Shown here: piece after piece, positions 29,728 to 39,280 of the stretch
How the letters are laid out: every line of letters begins with the position of its first letter
Numbering within the stretch: position 1 is the first letter of the stretch
Assembly: GCA_014695255.1 (NCBI GenBank)
Contig: JACJNX010000040.1
Location: forward strand, 186,001-250,000
Direction: 5' to 3'
DNA from: Cyanobacteria bacterium FACHB-63
Lineage (GTDB): Bacteria; Cyanobacteriota; Cyanobacteriia; Leptolyngbyales; Leptolyngbyaceae
DNA: 64,000 nt
Notes under the pieces: generated by a model
Told to the model about the DNA's origin: nothing
What the model saw: only the letters and a program-made list of their open reading frames with translations
Databases searched by the model: none
Program-made: the position numbers and the translations under genes

Positions 29728-29840
29728 GGATCGTCATTGCGATCGGGAGTGGGTTGCCCCGAATCATCCAGTCGAATCTTGGCTTGATTCCCCTACTCCC
29801 TACTCCCCACCTCTTCATCCTTCAATCAATCGCGCACCCT

Positions 29841-30731
29841 ATGTCAAACAGTTGGTGGGAAATTCAAGTTCTCTGTGATGCAGCATTAGAAGAAACCGTG
29901 ATCTGGCGCTTTGATAACTTTGGTTGTCGGGGTGCTTCGAGCCAAAGTAAAGGATCATCGTCTTTGGTGTCTGCTTATGTACCACAGCAACAAGTACAGC
30001 TATTAGATCTATCAGCGCTAGCATTGTTGTTAAAACAGGATGCCCTTTGCATGAAGTTGACAACGCCGATCGTGCAATGGCGCATCATTGATGAGGAAGA
30101 TTGGGCGAGTAGCTGGAAAACCTACTGGAAACCGCAAGAAGTGGGCGATCGCTTCTTGATTAATCCCGCTTGGCTGCCCCTGCCCGAGAAGAGCGACCGA
30201 ATTGTGATGCAGCTTGAACCCGGAGTTGCATTTGGAACTGGAGATCATGCCACCACGCAACTCTGTCTAGAAGCGTTAGAGATGCGATTAGGGGCTGATT
30301 CGGAGAATGCGACGATCGCGGACATTGGCTGTGGATCGGGTATTCTTTCGGTCGGTGCCTTGTTGCTTGGAGCAAAGAAAGCCTATGCAGTTGATACTGA
30401 CCCACTAGCGGTAAAGGCAACCTTAGAAAATATTGAACTAAACCAGATTGATCCAAGCCGATTAATCACTGCTCAAGGCAGCGTTGAACAATTGGTGAAA
30501 CTGATTGATCAGCCCGTCGATGGTTTGGTGTGCAATATTTTAGCGGAAGTAATCATCGATTTAATTCCACAATGGGAACCACTGGTTAAACCCAGCAGTT
30601 GGGGAATCTTGAGCGGGATTCTGCTTGATCAAGCAAAGCCTGTTGCGGACACCTTAGAAGCAAATGGTTGGATCGTCGCAGCACTTTGGAAGCGGGGGGA
30701 TTGGTGCTGCTTGAATGCGCGTCGATCGTAA
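29841..30731 (+). CDS. prmA: ribosomal protein L11 methyltransferase
   Basis: SAM-dependent methyltransferase that trimethylates L11. 296 residues from ATG 29841 ([18 protein letters not shown]), matching family N-termini; the longer frame from 29754 adds 29 unlikely residues. The SAM site is [19 protein letters not shown] (about 157-175). Substrate motifs are [18 protein letters not shown] and [17 protein letters not shown]-rich stretch (CCCTACTCCCTACTCCCC) lies in the leader. Its stop is 3 nt from the convergent TonB-like gene. Confidence 0.92.
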   Translation: MSNSWWEIQVLCDAALEETVIWRFDNFGCRGASSQSKGSSSLVSAYVPQQQVQLLDLSALALLLKQDALCMKLTTPIVQWRIIDEEDWASSWKTYWKPQEVGDRFLINPAWLPLPEKSDRIVMQLEPGVAFGTGDHATTQLCLEALEMRLGADSENATIADIGCGSGILSVGALLLGAKKAYAVDTDPLAVKATLENIELNQIDPSRLITAQGSVEQLVKLIDQPVDGLVCNILAEVIIDLIPQWEPLVKPSSWGILSGILLDQAKPVADTLEANGWIVAALWKRGDWCCLNARRS

Positions 30732-30734
30732 CCC

Positions 30735-31844
30735 TTAACCCCGGGGTTGTGTAGTCGAAGCCGTTCCCGTATTCGGTGCTTTGAACTGAAATTCATAAAC
30801 AAACACTCGAATCTTATCTTCAGCGATCGCCGGAAATCGATTCGGCTGGTTCGCGTCTTTTTGAACGTACTCGATCGCTTTGTCGTTCAGAATCGGGTAG
30901 CCTGTGCTATTGAGAACTTGCGGTTTGCGATCGGCGAGAGGTTTACCATCCTTGCCAATGAAGATCGCGATCGCGATGGGATGCTGTTTATAGTTGCTGA
31001 GTGGAAATGCTAACGGGTAGTCAAGTTCTTTGAGCGGTTCTTGAGGCTGACGCAGGCGAACGTACTCCCAAGTCGTACCTTTCGCCGTCAACTCTTCGGT
31101 GAGTTTTTGAGCCGCTTGAATGCTGTCCTGCTGGGATGTGCCCTCAGAACTGTAGCGAGTTGCGGCAAGGAGTCGATCGTTTGAGGTTGTGGGTGGGGGG
31201 GACTGAGTTGTCGTGGGTGGAGGGGATTGAGTTGTTGTGGGTGCCGAAGACGGCGTTCCAGTCGATGGCGGTGTGGCTTTGGCAACATCGGTCGGGTTTG
31301 CTGGAGTTAATCCCGCGATCGATCCACTGGGGCTAATTGAGATATTAGGTTGGGCTGACGGTTGGATGGTCGGTGTGGATGCAGGAGGTTTAGGCGGCGG
31401 TACGATTCTCGGCTGTTGGGCGGCGAGTCGGCGCAGCAACTCATTAAAGCGATCGGCTTGTGAGATTTGAGGCTGTGAGGGAGTCGGAATCGGCGGCGGA
31501 TTCAGGATCGCCGGGGAGTTTAAGTCGGGAATAGTGTAGAGCGGATTCGGGATAGCGGATCTCCCCTGTGCTGTGATGGGAAGCTGTGTTTTGCTGTTCG
31601 GCGTATTCGGCACAGGCGGCAGGGCAAGCCGCGACGAGGAAGTTTGAGGGTTGCTACCTTGAGAGGGTTCGAGCAGGCGGACTCGTCGAACTTCTGCTTC
31701 TGGACGGGGTTCGTTTGAGGACGTGAAGGCGGGTAAAGTGGCAAATATCAAAAGATGCGCCCCGATCGACCCTAACATCGCGAGTGAGGCGGGTTGCTGA
31801 AGGGTTTCCGGTAGGGTGCGAAAGAAGTTTGCAAAAGAAGACAT
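30735..31844 (-). CDS. TonB-like energy transducer
   Basis: 369 residues in the TonB layout. One membrane span near the N-terminus (about 19-40, SLAMLGSIGAHLLIFATLPAF). A long Pro/Ser/Thr linker (about 45-230) contains a short repeat of TTTQSPPP and can span the periplasm. A C-terminal globular domain (about 255-355) has AIAIFIGKDGKPLADRKPQVL and RVFVYEFQFKAP. TonB moves energy from ExbB-ExbD to outer-membrane receptors. No exbB, exbD or receptor gene is adjacent. It is convergent with prmA. Confidence 0.65.
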   Translation of the reverse strand: MSSFANFFRTLPETLQQPASLAMLGSIGAHLLIFATLPAFTSSNEPRPEAEVRRVRLLEPSQGSNPQTSSSRLALPPVPNTPNSKTQLPITAQGRSAIPNPLYTIPDLNSPAILNPPPIPTPSQPQISQADRFNELLRRLAAQQPRIVPPPKPPASTPTIQPSAQPNISISPSGSIAGLTPANPTDVAKATPPSTGTPSSAPTTTQSPPPTTTQSPPPTTSNDRLLAATRYSSEGTSQQDSIQAAQKLTEELTAKGTTWEYVRLRQPQEPLKELDYPLAFPLSNYKQHPIAIAIFIGKDGKPLADRKPQVLNSTGYPILNDKAIEYVQKDANQPNRFPAIAEDKIRVFVYEFQFKAPNTGTASTTQPRG

Positions 31845-32182
31845 ACGTTGAAACGGCTATTGGGCGACGATCGCTCGAAGTTATTCAGCATTTTAGGACA
31901 GGGTGAGCAGAATTGGGGGTCGGTTTTAGAAATGGAAACGCGATCGGCTGCTCGGATAAGCAAACTTTTGGGGGAGTGAGAATTGTGAATTCCTTGTCAT
32001 CGTGAAGCGAGTAGTGCAAATTTACCGCTATACTTTAGCAACAATTTAGTACGCTTGGGCTAACTGGAAATTACTTGATCATTTTTCATGCCAGATGTAG
32101 AGTAGTGACTATTATGTAAACACTACTCGTAGCGCTCTTAGATCAAATTTCATTTAGCGCAAGTCCACGAAAGGAGTCCCAC
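31845..32182. promoter_or_regulatory. nrdJ leader with repeated GAGTAGTG element
   Basis: This 338-nt gap lies between the divergent TonB-like gene and nrdJ. GAGTAGTG occurs at 32009-32016 and 32100-32107, and its inverse CACTACTC at 32121-32128, so the last two form an 8-bp inverted repeat with a 13-nt spacer. Distance to the nrdJ start is about 55 nt. It could be an operator or leader hairpin. I see neither an NrdR-box pair nor a B12 box. AAAGGAG at about 32171 is the ribosome binding site. Confidence 0.45.
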
Positions 32183-34516
32183 ATGGTTCAGGATATCACC
32201 CGTCCAAAAGAGGTTTCTGGCTCTAGTGTGCCAGAGTTTGACGATAATAGCAGTCAATTTCCGGCTTCGGCTCCTGCTGCGAATCCGGTGTTTTACAGAA
32301 CCTACAGCCGTAAGCTGAGCGAAACTCGGCGCGAGTCGTGGGCACAAGTGAGCCAGCGTACCATTCAAGGACTCGCTGACCTTGGACAATTTACCGAAGA
32401 AGAGCAGGCATTGATTGAATTAATGCAGCGATCGATGCGCTGTTTGCCGTCGGGTCGGTGGCTCTGGGTCGGTGGCACGACTTGGATCAATCGCCCGGAG
32501 AATTTTTCTGGCGCGTATAACTGCACCAGCACGAATTTAACCGATTGGCGGGCATTTGGTCTGATGATGGATCTCGCCATGATGGGAAGCGGGACGGGTG
32601 CGGTGCTGGAGCAGAAATATACCGATCGCTTACCTGCAATTCGCAATCGATTGAACGTGACGATCACGAGAGAAATTGGCGAAGTTCCGGATTTTCTGAG
32701 AGCCGATCAGACTGGGGTTGAAATTGAGGGGAATTCGGTCACGATCGCAGTTGGGGATAGTCGTCAAGGTTGGGTGAAGTCGTATCAGACTTTATTGGAG
32801 CTATCGAGCGATGATCGTTTTACCGCAGATGTGGAAGTTTCGATCGACCTTGGTTCTGTACGTCCGGCGGGTGAGCGCTTAAAAGGCTTCGGTGGAGTCG
32901 CAAATCCGATTCGACTGCCTGCGTTGTATGAGCGTTGCGTCAAAGTTTTAAACCGTGCGATCGGACGCAAACTCTCTCCGATCGAGTGCTGCTTACTGAT
33001 TGATGAAGCCGCGGCTTGTGTGGTGGCAGGTAACATACGTCGATCTGCGGGGATGCGTCAAGGCAACAGTAACGATGCTGAGTTTGCGGTTGCAAAAGAT
33101 AACTTGTGGCAGCAAGACGATCAAGGTAACTGGCGGATTGATCCGGATCGTGATGTGTTGCGGATGGCGAATCATACTCGCGTTTATCATCACAAACCGA
33201 CGCTGCAAGAATCGATCGATGCGGTTCGTAAACAGTTCTATTCGGGTGAAGGTGCAATTCAATATGCACCGGAGGCGATTGCTCGATCGAATGCAGATAT
33301 CTTGACCACTCCCGAACTTAAAGCTGAATTCATCCAAGCTTATGAAATGGGCAATGGGAAACAATGGATACAAGAGAAATATCCAACTATGCCAGATTCG
33401 GAGCTTGAACATCGCTTAGAGCGGTACGGTCTGAATCCGTGCGGAGAAATTCTTGGTATAAATTTCCACTGCAACTTATCTGAGATTCACTTAAATCAGA
33501 TTGATCCATTGGATTACGAAGCTCAGGAGCAAGCTTTTACTGCTGGTGCGCTTTCGGTTGCAGCTTTGTTGAACCACCAGTTCCAAGAACCACGCTATCA
33601 ATATTCGCGTGAGCTTGATCCGATCGTAGGTGTCTCCTTCACCGGATTGTTTGATTTCTTTGTTCATGCGTTTGGTGTGGAATGGTTGCGCTGGTGGGAG
33701 GCGGGTAGACCCGATACTGTCACCGGATTGCAGTTCAAAGCGCGGGAACAAGAGTATCTATCGCGCTGGAAAGAGATTGTGCATCGGGTGGTGGGTGAGT
33801 ATTGCGATCGACACAATATTCGTCGTCCGAATCGCTGTACAACTGTTCAACCTGCGGGAACGAAGTCTCTGTTAACGGGTGCAAGTTCGGGCTGGCATCC
33901 TCCGAAAGCTCAACGCTTCATTCGTCGGATTACGTTCCGCAAAAATGATCCGGTTGCTCTAGCTTGTTTGGACTATGGATACAGCATTGTTCCATCGCAG
34001 TCGGATAAAGATGAAAACGGCAATCTGTTGAATGATCCGTTTGATCCGCGTTGTACAGAATGGTTAGTTGAAATTCCGGTTGAAGTGCCTTGGGCAAATC
34101 TTCCGGGGGCTGATCAAATTGAGATTGAGAAATTCTCGGCTTTGGCACAGATGGATTTCTATCTCCAAGTTCAAAAATACTACACAGCCCACAATACCAG
34201 TGCGACGATCGAACTCCGTGAAGATGAGATTGAACCTTTAGCAACTCGGATTCATCAAGCGATCGAGAACAATGAAGGATACATTAGTGCAGCATTGTTA
34301 GCCAGGTTCGATGCACCGTTCCCCAGATTGCCGTTTGAGAAGATTGATAAGGCGACTTTCGATCAATTGCAAGCGGAAGTGGTAGAGCGTCGATCGACGG
34401 ATGACTTTTATGCAGCATTAGTGCGGCATGACGGCGGCGATTTAATCGAGGCAGGTCCGGCAGGATGTGACTCGGATAAATGTTTGTTCTCTGACACGAA
34501 GAAAGAGAATGCTTAA
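32183..34516 (+). CDS. nrdJ: adenosylcobalamin-dependent ribonucleoside-triphosphate reductase
   Basis: Class II reductase making dNTPs with B12 as radical source, oxygen-independent. 777 residues. Conserved parts include RCLPSGRWLWVGGT, SGAYNCTSTNLTDW with the redox cysteine, MMGSGTGAVLEQ and GNIRRSAGMRQGNSN. RYGLNPCGEILGINFHCNLSE carries the second active-site cysteine and glutamate, and VQPAGTKSLLTGASSGWHPP follows. The C-terminal cysteines lie in GPAGCDSDKCLF. Many cyanobacterial nrdJ genes contain inteins; this one has none. It is monocistronic with a terminator. Confidence 0.93.
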   Translation: MVQDITRPKEVSGSSVPEFDDNSSQFPASAPAANPVFYRTYSRKLSETRRESWAQVSQRTIQGLADLGQFTEEEQALIELMQRSMRCLPSGRWLWVGGTTWINRPENFSGAYNCTSTNLTDWRAFGLMMDLAMMGSGTGAVLEQKYTDRLPAIRNRLNVTITREIGEVPDFLRADQTGVEIEGNSVTIAVGDSRQGWVKSYQTLLELSSDDRFTADVEVSIDLGSVRPAGERLKGFGGVANPIRLPALYERCVKVLNRAIGRKLSPIECCLLIDEAAACVVAGNIRRSAGMRQGNSNDAEFAVAKDNLWQQDDQGNWRIDPDRDVLRMANHTRVYHHKPTLQESIDAVRKQFYSGEGAIQYAPEAIARSNADILTTPELKAEFIQAYEMGNGKQWIQEKYPTMPDSELEHRLERYGLNPCGEILGINFHCNLSEIHLNQIDPLDYEAQEQAFTAGALSVAALLNHQFQEPRYQYSRELDPIVGVSFTGLFDFFVHAFGVEWLRWWEAGRPDTVTGLQFKAREQEYLSRWKEIVHRVVGEYCDRHNIRRPNRCTTVQPAGTKSLLTGASSGWHPPKAQRFIRRITFRKNDPVALACLDYGYSIVPSQSDKDENGNLLNDPFDPRCTEWLVEIPVEVPWANLPGADQIEIEKFSALAQMDFYLQVQKYYTAHNTSATIELREDEIEPLATRIHQAIENNEGYISAALLARFDAPFPRLPFEKIDKATFDQLQAEVVERRSTDDFYAALVRHDGGDLIEAGPAGCDSDKCLFSDTKKENA

Positions 34517-34524
34517 TTGATTCC

Positions 34525-34557
34525 AAAGGATTCCGAGTTAACCCGGAATCCTTTTTT
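34525..34557. terminator. terminator between nrdJ and crtO
   Basis: AAAGGATTCCG (34525-34535) and CGGAATCCTTT (34544-34554) form an 11-bp stem with an 8-nt loop and a run of seven Ts. It serves nrdJ and touches the end of the convergent crtO gene. Confidence 0.88.
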
Positions 34558-36233
34558 TATCGATTAAACGCCGATTTTACAAAGCTTCCAGCATCGCGAA
34601 ACGGTTGCAAGAAAGACTGTTTAGACTGAAGAAACACGCGAGCGCAGTTTCTTCCGGGCATTCCTGAAATTGAACCGCCTGGATGTGTTCCTGCACCAGT
34701 GAGATAAAGGTTCTCGATCGGTGTTTTATAATTAGCAATTTCCGGCAACGGTCGGAAGAACACCATTTGTTCTAGCGTCATATCAATGTGATAGTAATTA
34801 CCTTTGTATGATCCGAGCCGTTCACCGAGTTCAGCCGGACTTTCAACAGCGCGTCCAATTGTTGCCGTTTTTACGTTCGGCGCATAATCCGCTAATTTAT
34901 CGACCACGCGATCGGCGACTTTGTTTTTGAGTTCATCTGTCCAACCTGTGCCATTCAATCCGGTTCCTTCCGCGTTTTCGACGTGATACGGAGCAAAGAA
35001 CTCGATCCAAACCGTGTGATGTCCTTCAGGAGCCATTGTGGGATCGAGCATTGTCGGTTGAACAATGTACATTGATGGATCAGCATCGGGAATTCGACCG
35101 ATCGCCGGATCAGTATGAGCAATCTCAACGTGCTTAACAGAATCCGCAATCAGCACTGATCCAATCAAGTATTCATCTTTGTGGTCGTGATGAATGAACT
35201 TTAGCGGTTCTGACATTGCTAAATCAATTTTTAGAATCGTTTCATTATTGTTAACGATTCTACGATCGAGCCGTTCTCGCAAATGTTCATCAGCACTATC
35301 TACCTCGCTTGGATCAATTAGCTGTAAGAACACTCTTCTAGCATCAATATTAGAAATTACGCCATATTTTGCGCGATATTCCTGACCTGTAGCCACTCGC
35401 ACTCCAACTGCGCGACCTTCATCGACCAAAATCTGCTTGACCATTTGTTCAGTCAAGATTTCTCCGCCTAAGCTTTTTACCAATCGCACTAATGCTGCGG
35501 TGAGCGCGCCCGTTCCGCCTCTTGGACGTGCCATTCCGGGATGGTGGCGCATTGCCATCATCATCGCTCCGATCGCGAGATTCTTCTGCGAGGGTGGAAC
35601 ACCCATTTCTGCGGCAAGCCGAGCGAGAGGAGCTTTTACTGTTTCGGTATCAAAATATTCGTGCAGAATGTCCTCTGCACTTGAAAGCATTGTTCTGATA
35701 AAATCTAAAGCTTTGTTTGTCGAACCCACAACGGATAGAAAATCTTTGACCTTCTTAACGTCATAGTTCCGGGCAATATCAATAATTGACTTTGGCGGCG
35801 CATTAAAAATCGGAATCATGGCATTGATCGTGCGCTGCCATAGATCCACAAACTCGGCATACTTTCTAGCATCTCGCTCACTGTATTGAGCAATTCCTGC
35901 ACAAGTTTTCTCAACGGATTGATGCGCGAGAAAGTAAGTTCCATCAGGATGCGGACAAAAGACAACCGGATCGCAGTAAAGATACTCTAATCCATACTTC
36001 GTGAGTTCTAGTTCCTCAACTACTGGACCTAAATGAATGAACTCATGATCGATCGCGCATCGATTAAACCTAAACTCTGGCAATTCTGGAATGAGTGCTT
36101 CAGTCGTTGCGGCTCCTCCCGGAACTGGACGCTTTTCCAGTAACAGAACTGTGTAGCCTGCTTTGAGTAAATAAGCGGCACAGACCAAACCATTATGACC
36201 TGCACCAATGATGATCACATCGTAATTAGACAT
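34557..36233 (-). CDS. crtO: beta-carotene ketolase CrtO
   Basis: 558-residue FAD amine-oxidase-type flavoprotein. The dinucleotide site YDVIIIGAGHNGLVCAAYL lies at about 4-22, followed by LLEKRPVPGGAATTEA. The C-terminus has LYLTGAGTHPGGSISGMPG. CrtO adds keto groups to beta-carotene to form echinenone, the carotenoid used by orange carotenoid protein. It is related to phytoene desaturase and CRTISO, and the phytoene-desaturase-like label is the main alternative. Length fits CrtO. It is the only carotenoid gene in the window and probably monocistronic. Confidence 0.78.
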   Translation of the reverse strand: MSNYDVIIIGAGHNGLVCAAYLLKAGYTVLLLEKRPVPGGAATTEALIPELPEFRFNRCAIDHEFIHLGPVVEELELTKYGLEYLYCDPVVFCPHPDGTYFLAHQSVEKTCAGIAQYSERDARKYAEFVDLWQRTINAMIPIFNAPPKSIIDIARNYDVKKVKDFLSVVGSTNKALDFIRTMLSSAEDILHEYFDTETVKAPLARLAAEMGVPPSQKNLAIGAMMMAMRHHPGMARPRGGTGALTAALVRLVKSLGGEILTEQMVKQILVDEGRAVGVRVATGQEYRAKYGVISNIDARRVFLQLIDPSEVDSADEHLRERLDRRIVNNNETILKIDLAMSEPLKFIHHDHKDEYLIGSVLIADSVKHVEIAHTDPAIGRIPDADPSMYIVQPTMLDPTMAPEGHHTVWIEFFAPYHVENAEGTGLNGTGWTDELKNKVADRVVDKLADYAPNVKTATIGRAVESPAELGERLGSYKGNYYHIDMTLEQMVFFRPLPEIANYKTPIENLYLTGAGTHPGGSISGMPGRNCARVFLQSKQSFLQPFRDAGSFVKSAFNR

Positions 36234-36477
36234 ACTGGCATTCTCCGATCGCTAGATCCTAGCTTAGAAGAATCTATCGACAAGTTGCCTATTGTTAACT
36301 TTCTAGTACGAAACGCTAATCTTCCCCTATCCAAAGGTCAATCTTTTAGGCTTCTGTGAGGTAACTTAGCGCACTTTTAAGTCAACCAACGGAAAGATGT
36401 TGCTTTCGGGTGGGTGCGGCAAACTCAGAATTGAATGGATGCCGATCCTAAGAATAATTAAAAGTGGAGAACACAAA

Positions 36478-37515
36478 ATGGTAGCAACAATGGATGATAC
36501 CAAGCGTCTAGCGATCGCGATGAAGCTTGCAGACATCAAAGCTGTCCAGGAACTTCTTATTGCAAACGAACAAAAGTTCATCTCGGCAACCACCGACTCT
36601 GAGTTGGTGAAGCGTTTTCAAGATATGTTAAAGGACGACCAGAAGAACCTGGGTGTCCTGGATACGGTAATCGTGCAATACGGCGTTCAGTCTGAACCGA
36701 AAGAAACGATCACCGAAATGGCGAAGAAGATTGGCGAAATGATGTCGGGTTCTGAACTCACCTTATTTGAAAAAGTCTTCCAGCATGAACTGTTGAAGCA
36801 CCAACAAGTCATGTCGGGCATCGTAATTCATAAAGCGGCTCAAAAAGTCGGCGCAGATATCGAAGCTGCAATTGCTCCGCTCAACACTGTTAACTTTGAA
36901 AACCGCGCTCATCAAGAGCAATTGAAAGGTGTAATCGAACTGTTGGGCGTGCGTGAACTCACCGGAATGGATGCAGATCAAGGTCTATGGGCACGCGTTC
37001 AAGATTCAGTTGCAGCATTGACGGGTGTTGTGGGTAGCGTTGTTACTCAAACCAGCGACAAGTCTGACATGAACATCCAAGACGTGCTCCGCATGGATCA
37101 CCAAAAGGTGAATGTTCTGTTTGCTGAAATCAAAGGCACTCAAGATCGTGCAAAGCGCAAAGAATTCTTCATGCAATTGAGCGGTGACCTTCGCGCTCAT
37201 GCGATCGCAGAAAACGAAGTAGCTTATCCGGCAGTTCGCGGCAAATATGCAGAAAGCGACCTGCAAGAACTCTATGATGAGCAAAATTCCTGGTTCCCCG
37301 CACTTGATGCGATGGAAAAAATGGATACGATGTCGGATGAGTTCATGTCTTCGCTGAACCGCCTGATGGACGAAATTATGGATCACGTCCGCCAAGAAGA
37401 AAGCACCTTCTTTGCTGCACTGCGTGATAACTTCAGCGATAAGCAACTGGAGCAAATCGCATCTGAGTTCAAGGCGAAGAAGAGCGAAGTTCAACGTCAA
37501 GCTGCGGGCATGTAG
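36478..37515 (+). CDS. hemerythrin-domain protein
   Basis: 345 residues from ATG 36478 (GTGGAGAA upstream). The N-terminal half (about 5-165) is a helical domain with spaced HELLKHQQ and FENRAHQEQL, resembling ferritin-like/DUF892-type bundles. The C-terminal half (about 200-330) is a hemerythrin HHE domain: MDHQKVNVLFAEI, DLRAHAIAENEVAYP and IMDHVRQEESTFF provide iron-binding His and Glu. It probably binds a diiron centre that senses or carries oxygen or iron. The role is otherwise unknown. A terminator follows. Confidence 0.8.
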   Translation: MVATMDDTKRLAIAMKLADIKAVQELLIANEQKFISATTDSELVKRFQDMLKDDQKNLGVLDTVIVQYGVQSEPKETITEMAKKIGEMMSGSELTLFEKVFQHELLKHQQVMSGIVIHKAAQKVGADIEAAIAPLNTVNFENRAHQEQLKGVIELLGVRELTGMDADQGLWARVQDSVAALTGVVGSVVTQTSDKSDMNIQDVLRMDHQKVNVLFAEIKGTQDRAKRKEFFMQLSGDLRAHAIAENEVAYPAVRGKYAESDLQELYDEQNSWFPALDAMEKMDTMSDEFMSSLNRLMDEIMDHVRQEESTFFAALRDNFSDKQLEQIASEFKAKKSEVQRQAAGM

Positions 37516-37561
37516 TTTGAGTGATGATCTTCTAAATCAGGGTTTGATTTAAGGGGTTTTG

Positions 37562-37596
37562 AATCGGGGGGTTGGTTGCCAGCCTCCCGATTTTCT
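37562..37596 (+). terminator. terminator of the hemerythrin gene
   Basis: AATCGGGGGG (37562-37571) pairs with CCTCCCGATT (37583-37592) with one G-U pair, followed by TTTTCT. It ends 16 nt before the glycerate kinase start. Confidence 0.7.
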
Positions 37597-37611
37597 GTGG
37601 ATAATCATTCT

Positions 37612-38592
37612 ATGACTCTAGAAGAACTGATCCGCTCTCATGATCGATCGCGCCTAGAAGCCCTAGCGCTACAAAATCCCAGTTTTGGAGTTGATGCAAA
37701 CAATGTTCGAGATCGCATTGATTCCCGTTTGGCATTGTTTAATCAAAGTTACAGTGCGATTGTCGATTGCTGTTCTGAACTAAAACTATCGCCCCCGATC
37801 GAAACAATCTGGAATCTGTGGCTCCCGTTGGCAATGCAGATCGCAGAGTGGAAACCGAGAGATCGGGGCTTGATTCAAGGTTTTCTAGGTGGACAAGGAA
37901 CCGGAAAAACGACTTTAACGCGAATACTCACGGTGATTCTGAGTCAGCTTGGGTATCGGGCGATCAGTTGGTCGATCGATGATTTATATTTGCCGTATGT
38001 TGATCGGGTTGCCCTCAGAACGCGTGATCCGCGCATGGTGCGGCGAGGTCCACCCGGAACGCATGATGTTCAACTTGGCATCGAGATTCTGACGCAATTT
38101 CAGCAAGGTCAATTTCCGATCGCACTGCCTCGGTTTGATAAATCTGCATTTGGTGGAGAAGGCGATCGTACTCAGCCGGAAAGCATTAATCACGCAGATA
38201 TCGTACTGTTTGAAGGCTGGTTTGTTGGAGTGCGTCCGATTGAGTCTGAATTTAGAGTTGCGCCGATCGTCACCAAAGACGATCAGCAATTTGCGCGAGA
38301 GATGAATCAGCAATTGAAGAACTATCTACCTCTGTGGGAATTGCTCGATCGATTAATTGTTCTGTATGTTCCAGACTATCAATTGAGTAAACAATGGCGT
38401 AAACAGGCAGAACATCGAATGATTGCTCAGGGCAAACCGGGAATGAGCGATGCAGAAATTGATCAATTCGTGGAGTATTTTTGGAAAGCATTGCATCCAG
38501 AATTGTTTATTACACCGATGGTGGAACAATCTAAAACTGTAGACTTAGTGCTTGAAATCGGAGCAGAACACACAGTTACGCGAATCCTTTAA
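37612..38592 (+). CDS. glxK: D-glycerate 3-kinase, plant type
   Basis: Last step of photorespiration, glycerate to 3-phosphoglycerate. 326 residues from ATG 37612; 37576 is an alternative start. A P-loop GGQGTGKTT lies at about 93-101 in a phosphoribulokinase/uridine-kinase-like fold. Other motifs are SIDDLYLPYVDRVAL, RRGPPGTHDVQLGIEIL, LPRFDKSAFGGEGDR and VLFEGWFVGVRPI. This matches the GLYK family of plants and cyanobacteria, not the bacterial GarK/GlxK folds. The symbol is approximate. Its 3' end overlaps bioD by 17 nt, convergent. Confidence 0.82.
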   Translation: MTLEELIRSHDRSRLEALALQNPSFGVDANNVRDRIDSRLALFNQSYSAIVDCCSELKLSPPIETIWNLWLPLAMQIAEWKPRDRGLIQGFLGGQGTGKTTLTRILTVILSQLGYRAISWSIDDLYLPYVDRVALRTRDPRMVRRGPPGTHDVQLGIEILTQFQQGQFPIALPRFDKSAFGGEGDRTQPESINHADIVLFEGWFVGVRPIESEFRVAPIVTKDDQQFAREMNQQLKNYLPLWELLDRLIVLYVPDYQLSKQWRKQAEHRMIAQGKPGMSDAEIDQFVEYFWKALHPELFITPMVEQSKTVDLVLEIGAEHTVTRIL

Positions 38593-39280
38593 CCATGTCA
38601 GGAATGAGCCGCTCTAAATCTAAATTCGCCGCCGCTTGCGCCAGCTTTTCTATATCAGTTGGATTGCTCAGATAAGGCATTAATCCGAGAACAGGGATGC
38701 CTGTTAATCGTTCAATCAATCTGACCGATGCCCAGTTTTCGATTTCCTCATCGGAAGTCGATCGAATACAGTTCAGCACAATTCCTTTGAGGTGAACTTT
38801 CGATTGTCGCGCCAGTGCTACATTCGCCACTGCTTGCCCGATCGCGCCTAATCTCACAGGCACCACCAACACCGCAGGTAAATGCCAATCCCAAGCCCAA
38901 TCTGCAACGGTTGTTTCATGCGTTACAGGCGATCCTAATCCGCCTAACGCCTCGACCAGCACAAAATCACGCTGACTCCGCAATGCCTCAAACGCCTTCC
39001 ACACAGGCTCAAGGGCGACTCGCTTGCCCTCTAGATCGGCTGCGATCGGCGGAGCCAAGGGAGCTTCAAAATGCAGTGGATTTAACTCCTCGGGGGTTTG
39101 ATTCAATTCAAACAATTGACGATACAGTTCACGATCGCCCACTCCCGTCTGCAACGGTTTCATTACGCCTAGAGAACGTGATTGACAATACTTCTGCCAA
39201 TACGCAATCAACGCGGTTGTTAATACCGTTTTACCTGCATCAGTATCCGTCCCTGTGATTAAAAGTGCATTTGGAATCAT
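38576..39280 (-). CDS. bioD: dethiobiotin synthetase
   Basis: ATP-dependent closure of the ureido ring in biotin synthesis. 234 residues. The P-loop is TGTDTDAGKT at 9-18. Substrate and metal parts are SLGVMKPLQTG, FEAPLAPPIAADLEG and VEALGGLGSP, the last standing for the usual EGAGG motif with Ala-Leu. Its ATG overlaps the kinase stop by four bases (ATGA), so it is translationally coupled to that gene. No other bio gene is near. Confidence 0.9.
   Translation of the reverse strand: MIPNALLITGTDTDAGKTVLTTALIAYWQKYCQSRSLGVMKPLQTGVGDRELYRQLFELNQTPEELNPLHFEAPLAPPIAADLEGKRVALEPVWKAFEALRSQRDFVLVEALGGLGSPVTHETTVADWAWDWHLPAVLVVPVRLGAIGQAVANVALARQSKVHLKGIVLNCIRSTSDEEIENWASVRLIERLTGIPVLGLMPYLSNPTDIEKLAQAAANLDLERLIPDMVKGFA

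Noticed and set aside
31981-32182. Cobalamin riboswitch upstream of nrdJ
   Set aside because: No recognisable B12 box or the long conserved core was found. A covariance-model search would settle it.
32183-34516. Intein in nrdJ
   Set aside because: The protein has normal class II length and uninterrupted conserved blocks.
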